Assembly (NCBI GenBank): GCA_030018645.1
Contig: JASEHX010000033.1
Location: 1-12,173 of the forward strand
Length of the DNA: 12,173 bases
Reading direction: 5' to 3'
Source: Candidatus Margulisiibacteriota bacterium
GTDB taxonomy: Bacteria; Margulisbacteria; WOR-1; O2-12-FULL-45-9
Shown: in pieces, positions 1 through 5,988 of the stretch
Layout: each line of letters starts with the position of its first letter
Numbering within the stretch: position 1 is the first letter of the stretch
Made by a program: the position numbers and the translations under genes
The notes under the pieces: model-generated
What the model was told of the DNA's origin: nothing
The model's database searches: none
What the model saw: only the letters and a program-made list of their open reading frames with translations

Positions 1-44
1 CCGAGATGTTCGGTCAGTTAGCAGTTGTTGCACTTACTGGTTGA
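1..44 (+). CDS. 3' end of an unidentified CDS (partial)
   Basis: An open frame enters from the left edge and ends at the TGA at 42-44; its last residues read EMFGQLAVVALTG. The stop is followed with no gap by the ATG of the next frame (TGAATG), a layout typical of translationally coupled genes. Thirteen residues are too few to name a family, so no function is proposed. It could also be a chance open frame. Confidence 0.35.
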   Translation, partial: EMFGQLAVVALTG

Positions 45-449
45 ATGTGGGATTGGCAATTTTGGCTATATGAAATAAGCGTATTTCTTGTTGATATTAT
101 TATTGTTTATCTTTCTTTTTTCTTAGTTTTCAATTTAAAAGTGTTTTTAGGTGGGACATCAGGATTACCCTTTGAAATTTATAATAGTATTATCGTTCCT
201 CTTGCTATGATTTGGTTGATTGTCTTTTTTATGGGAGGGATGTATAAATATCCACGAAAAGAAGAGCCGGTTATACAGCAAGTAGTAATTAATTCGTTTG
301 CTATTACTTCATCTGCTGTCATTACTCTTTTAATTGCATATACATTAAGCACCGAAATATATTTTACTTTTAATTGCGTTTTATTTGTTTGGTTCGTATG
401 TTTATTATTTGCCAATACTTCACGTATTGTTCTAAGAAGACTTTCTTAA
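45..449 (+). pseudogene. N-terminal membrane part of a polyprenyl-phosphate sugar transferase, apparently truncated
   Basis: The 134-residue product is almost entirely hydrophobic, with about four membrane helices (roughly residues 9-30, 46-67, 83-101 and 105-124). A short loop after helix 2 (GGMYKYPRKEEP) and the arginine-rich end (SRIVLRRLS) match the layout of the N-terminal domain of WbaP/WcaJ-type polyprenyl glycosylphosphotransferases, which start lipid-linked sugar chains at the inner membrane. In that family the SR..LRRL segment is followed by a Rossmann-like domain and the catalytic C-terminal domain; here the frame stops at once. It starts directly at the stop of the upstream frame and has no clear ribosome binding site. 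The stretch is visibly richer in A+T than the metabolic genes to its right. I infer a remnant of a larger gene, but a free-standing small membrane protein is possible. Confidence 0.5.
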
Positions 450-471
450 GATGTTTAGATAGGAGCATTCT

Positions 472-516
472 ATGCCTAAAATAGCCATCATCGGCGGATC
501 TGTTGGTTGTGCTTGA
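472..516 (+). pseudogene. Decayed first codons of a second mtnP copy
   Basis: An AGGAG ribosome binding site (461-465) precedes ATG at 472, which opens a frame reading MPKIAIIGGS and then VGCA before TGA at 514-516. The intact MTA phosphorylase at 2027 begins MVKIAIIGGS. Over the first 30 bases of each frame 24 are identical, including an unbroken 14-base match (GCCATCATCGGCGG). Three of the six differences are synonymous third-position changes. Similarity stops at about base 501, where the AbiE cassette begins. I read it as the start of an mtnP gene cut off by the cassette. Chance similarity between two glycine-rich nucleotide-binding starts is the alternative, but the shared ribosome binding site argues against it. 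Confidence 0.6.
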
Positions 517-541
517 CATAGCGTTTCTGAAAGTATACAGT
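513..541 (+). promoter_or_regulatory. Putative abiE promoter
   Basis: A perfect -35 hexamer TTGACA lies at 513-518. Possible -10 elements are TATACA at 534-539 (15-base spacing) or TACAGT at 536-541 (17-base spacing). Transcription would begin at about 545-549, almost on top of the ATG at 553, so the antitoxin message may be leaderless; no ribosome binding site is seen before that ATG. The -35 overlaps the end of the broken mtnP start. Confidence 0.45.
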
Positions 542-550
542 ATGTGTATA
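534..550 (+). promoter_or_regulatory. Inverted repeat, candidate AbiEi operator
   Basis: The sequence TATACA-GTATG-TGTATA is a perfect 6+6 inverted repeat with a 5-base spacer. It covers the putative -10 region just before abiEi. AbiEi antitoxins are known to repress their own operon by binding inverted repeats at the promoter, so position and symmetry fit an autoregulatory site. Binding is inferred. Confidence 0.45.
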
Positions 551-552
551 TT

Positions 553-1200
553 ATGAGAAACAAGCCAAAATCAAAAATCAATAAAATAATGGCGCTTGCC
601 AAACAACTGCCCTGCTTTAGTTTGGCCGACCTTGCCAGCGTTGAACCAGACCATAACTACTTAAAAATTACCTTATCCCGCTATAAGAAAAGCGGAAAAT
701 TACTTAAAATAAGGAGGGGATTGTATGTGTCATCTGAATATATTAACGCTCTCCAGAAAAAGGGGCGTTTTTCTATATATCCTGAATTTATTGCTTCCAT
801 ACTGTACCAACCCTCATATTTAAGCCTCGATTATGTTTTATACCAACATAATCTTTTAACCGAAATTGCCCGGAACTTTACGGCAATCACTCGAAATAAA
901 ACGGCCCATTTTACCAATGCCTTCGGAAATTATTTTTATCATAAAATTAAAGCTGAATTCTTTTGTGGTTTTAAAATCATTAAAATAAACAATTTTGTCA
1001 TTTATAAAGCAACGAAGGCCAAGTCCCTTTTTGACTATCTTTATTTGAGGAGAAACCTTTTGGTCAATAAAAAAGCCGTTCGGGAATTGCGGCTAAATAT
1101 GGGCAATTTTAACCAAGCCGATGTGCGGGAGTTTAAGCAATATCTAAAACTTGCGGGGACGCAAAAGGTTGCGGAAATCTTTGCTGTTCTCATGGAATAA
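553..1200 (+). CDS. abiEi: AbiEi-type antitoxin / transcriptional repressor
   Basis: The product (215 residues from ATG 553; a GTG at 544 would add three) has an N-terminal winged-helix region at about residues 10-60: a helix (INKIMALAKQLPCFSLADLA), a recognition-type helix (LKITLSRYKKSGKLL) and a wing ending in IRRGLYV. A segment PEFIASILYQPSYLSLDYVLYQ follows, typical of the AbiEi/COG5340 family, and then a C-terminal domain used by the family to neutralise the toxin. AbiEi represses its operon and counters AbiEii in AbiE systems, first described as phage abortive infection and type IV toxin-antitoxin modules. The length is usual for the family. The stop lies 5 bases before abiEii. I prefer ATG 553 because the likely transcription start leaves no room for more. 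Function is by family resemblance. Confidence 0.82.
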   Translation: MRNKPKSKINKIMALAKQLPCFSLADLASVEPDHNYLKITLSRYKKSGKLLKIRRGLYVSSEYINALQKKGRFSIYPEFIASILYQPSYLSLDYVLYQHNLLTEIARNFTAITRNKTAHFTNAFGNYFYHKIKAEFFCGFKIIKINNFVIYKATKAKSLFDYLYLRRNLLVNKKAVRELRLNMGNFNQADVREFKQYLKLAGTQKVAEIFAVLME

Positions 1201-1205
1201 ATTAC

Positions 1206-2033
1206 ATGGAAATGTTAATACCCTTTTTGCAAAATCTAACGGCAGAATCCTCTGCCCTAAACCCGCTTTTTACAAGAAACCTGCTTAAAGAATATTTACA
1301 GTTCTTTGTACTGGATTATATCTATTCACATCCTGATTATAGCCAGATGGTTTTCTATGGCGGATCTTGTCTTGCGCAATGCTACGGCCTGCCGCGCTTA
1401 TCAGAAGACCTTGATTTTGTAGATTGTAAAAATAAAATTGGCCTTTCATATTTGGCAAAAGACATTGAAAAGCATTTCAGGGAAAACACGGATCTGGAGG
1501 CAAAAGCAGCCATCCAGAAGTTTAGAATTTATCTAAAAATACCCATTTTACATAAATTAGGTTTGGCCAGTAAACACGAATCGGACTTGTTGTTTTTAAA
1601 AGTGGAGGTGTACAATAAATTCAAATTCTGCGATAGCTGCAAGATTGAAACTATCCCGCTTTTCAAGTTTAACCGTTCGATTTTAGTTGGGACGTTCGAT
1701 CTTCCCACTTTGATGGCAACCAAAATCATGGCAATTTTTCACCGCAAATGGGAAAAGACAGATAAAATGGGAAAATCTGCAATAAAAGTTAAAGGCCGGG
1801 ATTATTTTGACCTGATGTGGTATTTGCAGAAAGGCATCAGCCCAAACCTGGATTGTATTGAAGGGGTAAAAGACAGAAACGAATTAAAAATAATGCTTCT
1901 TAACATTGTAGAAAATGTTGATGTCAAGAGTATTCAATTGGACTTGGAGGCTTTTATTGATAATCCTGAATTTGTCAAGAATTTAAGCGCAAATATTAAA
2001 AAGATTATTACTAAGGAGCTGTTGTTATGGTAA
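1206..2033 (+). CDS. abiEii: AbiEii-type nucleotidyltransferase toxin
   Basis: A 275-residue protein of the AbiEii/AbiGii nucleotidyltransferase family (COG2253/PF08843 type). The visible motifs are in order: GGS at 52-54 with LPRLSEDLDF at 62-71 (acidic metal ligands D68 and D70); LKVEV at 131-135 (K132, E134); LMATKIMAIFHRK around 169-181; and KGRDYFDLMWY at 196-206. Known members are NTP-binding toxins, and mycobacterial relatives add nucleotides to tRNA acceptor ends; the target here is unknown. All key residues seem present, so it should be active. It starts 5 bases after abiEi with no strong ribosome binding site, which implies coupling to the antitoxin. Its last codons contain the ribosome binding site of mtnP (AAGGAG, 2013-2018), and its stop overlaps the mtnP ATG (ATGGTAA), so the toxin and a metabolic enzyme are read from one message. 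Confidence 0.88.
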   Translation: MEMLIPFLQNLTAESSALNPLFTRNLLKEYLQFFVLDYIYSHPDYSQMVFYGGSCLAQCYGLPRLSEDLDFVDCKNKIGLSYLAKDIEKHFRENTDLEAKAAIQKFRIYLKIPILHKLGLASKHESDLLFLKVEVYNKFKFCDSCKIETIPLFKFNRSILVGTFDLPTLMATKIMAIFHRKWEKTDKMGKSAIKVKGRDYFDLMWYLQKGISPNLDCIEGVKDRNELKIMLLNIVENVDVKSIQLDLEAFIDNPEFVKNLSANIKKIITKELLLW

Positions 2034-2764
2034 AAATCGCCATCATCGGCGGGTCGGGCTTGGATGATCCGCAAATATTAAAAGATCCGATTATTAAAGA
2101 AGTTGATAATAAATATGGCCAGCCGTCCTCTTCGCTGACTTGCGGTGAAATAGATGGAGTTGAAGTTGTTATCCTTGCTCGGCACGGAAAGGACCACGGA
2201 ATAATGCCAACAAAAGTTAATTTTCTAGCTAATATACATGCGTTAAAAGAAGAAGGATGTACACATGTTTTGGCGGCGACAGCCGTTGGGTCGTTGCGTG
2301 AAGAAATTAAACCAGGCAACTTGGTTTTCCCTTCCCAATTTATTGACTTTACCCGCCATCGCAACCTTACTTTTTTTACCGACCATGTAGTGCATACTCC
2401 CATGAGCCAGCCCTATGATTTGAAATTGACAGATATATTATGCCAAGTATGCAAAGAATGCGGGTTTGCCTATAATCGCGATGTTGCTGTAATTACCATT
2501 GAAGGCCCGCGCTTTTCCACCAAAGCCGAAAGCCATATGTTCCGAGCTTGGGGAGCGGATATCATCAATATGTCCACTTGCCCGGAAGTCATTTTGGCCA
2601 ACGAGATGGGCATCCCATATCAAACAATAGCCATGTCCACCGACTATGACTGCTGGAAGGAAAATGAAGAACCGGTTACTTATGAAATGGTGATGCAAAG
2701 GATGCATGAAAATGCGGAAAAGGTCAAGACCTTGCTGGTTAAAGCTATCCCACGGATCATATAA
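2027..2764 (+). CDS. mtnP: S-methyl-5'-thioadenosine phosphorylase
   Basis: MTA phosphorylase splits methylthioadenosine (and in several bacteria 5'-deoxyadenosine) with phosphate into adenine and the 1-phosphorylated sugar, in the cytosol. The 245-residue protein is full length, from IGGSGLDDP (7-15) to a C-terminus like that of human MTAP (KVKTLLVKAIPRI). Phosphate and sugar contacts are seen in ARHG (51-54), TAVGSLREEI (85-94), IEGPRFST (158-165) and NMST (181-184). STDYDCW (204-210, with D206 and D208) is the adenine-contacting loop that marks MTAP rather than guanosine/inosine phosphorylases. Overall it looks close to the human/archaeal MTAP type. The ribosome binding site AAGGAG (2013-2018) is 8 bases before ATG, inside abiEii. 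The next genes process both products: mtnA and the aldolase the sugar, apt the adenine. An echo of its first codons lies at 472. Confidence 0.93.
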   Translation: MVKIAIIGGSGLDDPQILKDPIIKEVDNKYGQPSSSLTCGEIDGVEVVILARHGKDHGIMPTKVNFLANIHALKEEGCTHVLAATAVGSLREEIKPGNLVFPSQFIDFTRHRNLTFFTDHVVHTPMSQPYDLKLTDILCQVCKECGFAYNRDVAVITIEGPRFSTKAESHMFRAWGADIINMSTCPEVILANEMGIPYQTIAMSTDYDCWKENEEPVTYEMVMQRMHENAEKVKTLLVKAIPRII

Positions 2765-2843
2765 TTATACAAATTAAAGATGCGATTGAGAACGGAGAAA
2801 AAGTAAAATTCGATTCCAAGGCAAACACTATCGTACCGTATGG

Positions 2844-3818
2844 ATGCGGCGGGCATCTGTTTTCCTGATCGATCAAAATCTACTCCCGTTTAAGTTTAAA
2901 ATATTTAATTCCCCGGATTATAAAACTACTTGTCATGCTATAAAGATCATGATGGCAAGGGGCGCAGGGGCAATTGGGGCGGCGGCGGGGTTTGCCATGG
3001 CACAGGCGTTCCTGCAAAAAGCGAATATTGAAAAAGCTAGAAAAGAAATTAAATCCACCCGGCCAACCGCCCAAAACTTGTTTTATGCAGTTGAGAGGGT
3101 ATTTAATGCTTCAAATCCGGTTAAAGAAGCGCAGATTATTGCAGATGAAGATGTCGCTAATTGCCGGAAGATAGGGGAACACGGCGAAAAACTGATAAAG
3201 TCAGGATCACGGATCGAGACCCATTGTAATGCCGGGTGGCTGGCTTTTGTTGATTATGGGACGGCTTTATCCCCAATTTATTTGGCTAAAAAGAAGGGTA
3301 AGAAATGCTTTGTATATGTTGATGAAACACGGCCAAGGGGGCAGGGGGCCAGATTGACCGCCTGGGAATTGGCGGGAGAAAAGATCCCGTTTAAAATTAT
3401 TCCAGACAATGCCGGCGCCTTTTTAATGTCCCGCGGTGAAATAGATTTAATGATTGTGGGTGCAGACCGGATAGCGGCCAATGGAGATGCCGCCAACAAG
3501 ATTGGAACACTTGAAAAAGCCATTGCGGCCAAAGAATTTGGAATTCCTTTCTATGTAGCAGCGCCGACTTCAACCATTGATTTGAATTGTAAAAGCGGAA
3601 AGGCAATCCCAATTGAAGAACGATCTGAAGATGAAGTTTTATTCCAAACTGGCCTTAATTCAAAGAGTGAGACGGAAAAAGTATTAGTATGTTCGCCTGG
3701 CGCGAAAGCTTTTAATCCGGCTTTCGATGTAACTCCAGCAAAATATATTACGGGGATGATAACCGAAAAAGGAATCGTCACGCCGACGGTAGCAGGGATA
3801 AAATCCCTCACCCGCTAA
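2844..3818 (+). CDS. mtnA: S-methyl-5-thioribose-1-phosphate isomerase (N-terminus disturbed)
   Basis: This enzyme converts methylthioribose-1-phosphate (or deoxyribose-1-phosphate) to the ribulose-1-phosphate. The motifs are complete: ARGAGAIGAAAGF (38-50), THCNAGWLA with catalytic Cys128 (126-134), DETRPRGQGARLTAWE (160-175), GADRIAANGD with catalytic Asp208 (206-215), APTSTID, IPIEERS, and NPAFDVTPAKYITGMITEKG near the end. The ATG at 2844 has no ribosome binding site and cuts off residues the family shows upstream. The same frame is open from 2790 and there reads FQGKHYRTVWM, matching the HYRTxW entry of one MtnA subfamily. A still earlier stretch (2767-2820) looks coding but lies in another frame. 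The native start is therefore uncertain; ATT at 2808 with GGAG at 2794-2797 is one option, a one-base frameshift near 2820 another. It sits between mtnP and the aldolase. Confidence 0.88.
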   Translation: MRRASVFLIDQNLLPFKFKIFNSPDYKTTCHAIKIMMARGAGAIGAAAGFAMAQAFLQKANIEKARKEIKSTRPTAQNLFYAVERVFNASNPVKEAQIIADEDVANCRKIGEHGEKLIKSGSRIETHCNAGWLAFVDYGTALSPIYLAKKKGKKCFVYVDETRPRGQGARLTAWELAGEKIPFKIIPDNAGAFLMSRGEIDLMIVGADRIAANGDAANKIGTLEKAIAAKEFGIPFYVAAPTSTIDLNCKSGKAIPIEERSEDEVLFQTGLNSKSETEKVLVCSPGAKAFNPAFDVTPAKYITGMITEKGIVTPTVAGIKSLTR

Positions 3819-3829
3819 GGTCGAGATTT

Positions 3830-4420
3830 ATGAGCGAGAAGAAACGGACAATAGTTAAATTTAAAGTAAACCTTAAGAATAGAAACATTCCAGACCATCC
3901 ATTCCTAACCAAACTTATGCATTGGGGGAAAACTTTCACTCGGCTTGGGATTATGCCCAAAAATCAATATGGCCAGACTTTAGGGAACTTAAGTTTTCGG
4001 TTTAAAAAGGGCGCAAATGCTTTCATTATTACTGCTTCTGGGATAAAATCCGATTTTACGCTGGATTCCTTTGTCTTGGTGACGTCGGTCAATTTTAAAC
4101 GTAGAATTGTTTATGCGGTTGGCAAACGCTTGCCTTCTTCAGAGAGCATGCTCCATTATGCGATTTATAAAAAAAGGAAGGACGTGAACGCCGTTTTTCA
4201 TGGGCATAGCCAAGCAATATTAGATTATGCAGAAAAAGTTAATTTGCCCATGACAAAAAACGAGAAACCTTATGGTTCTACCGCTTTGGTAAACGAGGTG
4301 GAAAAAATATTGAAAAAAATTTATTTCTTAATCGTGAAAAAACACGGCTTTCTGTCGTTAGGTAAAAACATAAATCAAGCAGGCAAAATGGTTCTAGCTA
4401 TTAAGAAAAAGTGCCGATAA
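3830..4420 (+). CDS. Class II (zinc) aldolase family protein, likely of MTA/5'-deoxyadenosine salvage
   Basis: A 196-residue class II aldolase/adducin-type protein. The phosphate-binding loop GNLSFR is at 52-57 and TASG at 68-71. Zinc ligands can be placed as H124 and H126 (FHGHS) and H172 (KKHG); the catalytic acid is probably E105 (PSSES). The family includes fuculose-1-phosphate aldolase, MtnB dehydratase, and the Ald2/DrdA aldolases that cut 5-methylthio- or 5-deoxyribulose-1-phosphate into DHAP and an aldehyde. It lies 11 bases after mtnA, and no methionine-salvage genes beyond the isomerase (mtnC, mtnD, mtnW/X) are in view. I therefore favour the Ald2/DrdA role, with MtnB as the main alternative. 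The N-terminal 25 residues are basic (KKRTIVKFKVNLKNRN) and resemble nothing I know. Confidence 0.75.
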   Translation: MSEKKRTIVKFKVNLKNRNIPDHPFLTKLMHWGKTFTRLGIMPKNQYGQTLGNLSFRFKKGANAFIITASGIKSDFTLDSFVLVTSVNFKRRIVYAVGKRLPSSESMLHYAIYKKRKDVNAVFHGHSQAILDYAEKVNLPMTKNEKPYGSTALVNEVEKILKKIYFLIVKKHGFLSLGKNINQAGKMVLAIKKKCR

Positions 4421-4484
4421 TTGCGTTGCGGAAGGGGCTATGTCTGTGATAAAATCCAGTTAAGAAAGAGGGCAAGGGCGAATT

Positions 4485-5012
4485 ATGCCAATCAAATCAA
4501 GGATTCGGACTGTTCCTCACTGGCCCAAAAAAGGGATTATGTTCCGTGATATAACCACACTCTTAAAAGATCCGGTTGGCCTAAAGGTGTGTATTGATGA
4601 CTTTGTTAGCCGCTACAAACACAAGAACATTGATGTTGTTGTCGGAATAGATTCAAGAGGATTTATTTTGGGGGGCGCTCTGGCTTATTTGTTAAATAAA
4701 GGTTTTGTCCCAGTCCGCAAAAAAGGCAAATTGCCGGCTGAAACCGAAAAAGAAGAATATGCCCTGGAATATGGAACCGATACGGTTGAAATCCATAAAG
4801 ATGCGGTTGAAACAGGACAAAAGGTCTTGATCATTGACGATTTAATTGCTACCGGTGGCACCGCCATGGCGGCCGCCAAATTGGTAAAAAAACTGCACGG
4901 AGAAGTTATAGAATTTGCTTTCATCGTTGATTTGCCGGATTTGGGCGGCCGGAAAAAATTAGAAGCCGCCGGCTATTCGGTCTATGCCCAGACCGAGTTT
5001 GAGGGAGAATAA
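4485..5012 (+). CDS. apt: Adenine phosphoribosyltransferase
   Basis: It makes AMP from adenine and PRPP in purine salvage. The 175-residue protein is the normal length. It shows the APRT start (IRTVPHWPKKGIMFRDITTLL, residues 7-27), GIDSRGFILG (54-63), VRKKGKLP (77-84), EYG..TVEIHKDA (95-107) and the PRPP-binding loop VLIIDDLIATGGTA (114-127). A purine-rich stretch (AAGAAAGAGGGCAAGGG) before the ATG supplies the ribosome binding site. Coming 64 bases after the aldolase, in the same direction as mtnP, it would recover the adenine that MtnP releases. This supports reading 2027-5012 as one salvage operon. Confidence 0.95.
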   Translation: MPIKSRIRTVPHWPKKGIMFRDITTLLKDPVGLKVCIDDFVSRYKHKNIDVVVGIDSRGFILGGALAYLLNKGFVPVRKKGKLPAETEKEEYALEYGTDTVEIHKDAVETGQKVLIIDDLIATGGTAMAAAKLVKKLHGEVIEFAFIVDLPDLGGRKKLEAAGYSVYAQTEFEGE

Positions 5013-5036
5013 AATTTAGTTCCAGGGCAGGTGCTA

Positions 5037-5055
5037 TCGCACAGTCAGGGTGCGA
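5037..5055 (+). repeat. Small inverted repeat upstream of the epimerase gene
   Basis: TCGCAC and GTGCGA form a perfect 6-bp stem around a 7-base loop in the 61-base gap between apt and the epimerase. No T-run follows, so it is not an intrinsic terminator. It could be a weak mRNA structure just before the AAGGGA ribosome binding site at 5061-5066, or chance. Confidence 0.3.
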
Positions 5056-5073
5056 GACGCAAGGGAATTGATT

Positions 5074-5988
5074 ATGAAAATCCTAGTTACCGGCGGGGCA
5101 GGTTTTATCGGTTCGAACGTTGTGGACGCCTACATTGAAGCCGGACATGAAGTTGCCGTCGTTGACAACCTCACTACCGGCAAAAAAGAGAATATCAATC
5201 CCAGAGCCCAATTTTTTAATTTAGATATCCGCGATCTTCATTTATCCGCGATCGTCCGTGATTATAATCCAGAGATTATAAACCATCACGCTGCCCAAAT
5301 TGATGTCCGCAAGTCCGTGGCTGAACCAAAATATAACGCGGAAGTAAACGAAATTGGGACGTTGAATTTGCTCGAAGCTGCGGTAAAAGTTAAAGTTAAA
5401 AAAATCATTTTTTCTTCCACCGGCGGGGCAATTTATGGGGAGGTCAAAGAAAAGGGCGGGGCAAAGGAAGACCACCCGCAGGAACCAATTTCTCCTTACG
5501 CCATTACCAAGCGAACGGTAGAGATGTACTTGTATGCCTATAAAGTCAATTTTGGCTTAAACTACACGGTCTTGCGCTACGGCAATGTTTACGGGCCAAG
5601 GCAGGACCCGCTAGGAGAAGCTGGCGTGATTGCCATTTTCTGCGGTAAAATGCTGAAAGGCGAAACCCCAACCATTTATGGCGACGGAAAACAACTGCGC
5701 GATTATGTGTATGTCGGCGATGTTGCCCGCGCCAACCTGCTGGCCCTGAAAAAAGGACTGAACCAGATTTGCAACATCGGCACTGGCAAAGGAACTTCAG
5801 TTAATGAATTGTTTGCGCATTTGAAGCAAATTCTAAGATTTAAAGGTGATGCTATATATGCCGATCCGCGGGCAGGGGAATTGTTTAGGAGCGTCCTTAA
5901 TGCCGCCAAAGCCAAGCACGAACTAGGTTGGGAGCCAAAGGTTAACATTAAAGCTGGACTCAAGAAAACACTCGACTGGTATGACTAA
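5074..5988 (+). CDS. NAD-dependent sugar-nucleotide epimerase, UDP-glucose 4-epimerase-like
   Basis: A 304-residue extended short-chain dehydrogenase. It has the NAD-binding TGGAGFIG (6-13), an acidic residue at the end of strand 2 (VVDNLTTG, D31), HHAAQIDVRKSV (71-82), the catalytic SST (114-116) and YAITK (Y142, K146), RYGNVYGPRQDP (168-179) and DYVYVGDVA (210-218). This matches bacterial GalE-type proteins that interconvert UDP-glucose and UDP-galactose, although related epimerases acting on other UDP-sugars cannot be excluded. I chose ATG 5074 over GTG 5050 because AAGGGA (5061-5066) is correctly spaced before it and the protein then begins MKILVTGG as the family does. It overlaps the following glycosyltransferase by 8 bases, so the epimerase probably supplies that enzyme's donor sugar. 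Confidence 0.85.
   Translation: MKILVTGGAGFIGSNVVDAYIEAGHEVAVVDNLTTGKKENINPRAQFFNLDIRDLHLSAIVRDYNPEIINHHAAQIDVRKSVAEPKYNAEVNEIGTLNLLEAAVKVKVKKIIFSSTGGAIYGEVKEKGGAKEDHPQEPISPYAITKRTVEMYLYAYKVNFGLNYTVLRYGNVYGPRQDPLGEAGVIAIFCGKMLKGETPTIYGDGKQLRDYVYVGDVARANLLALKKGLNQICNIGTGKGTSVNELFAHLKQILRFKGDAIYADPRAGELFRSVLNAAKAKHELGWEPKVNIKAGLKKTLDWYD

Noticed and set aside
461..2056. Insertion sequence or transposon carrying abiE
   Set aside because: No transposase, no terminal inverted repeats and no exact direct repeats are visible; the duplicated mtnP start is too diverged for a recent target-site duplication.
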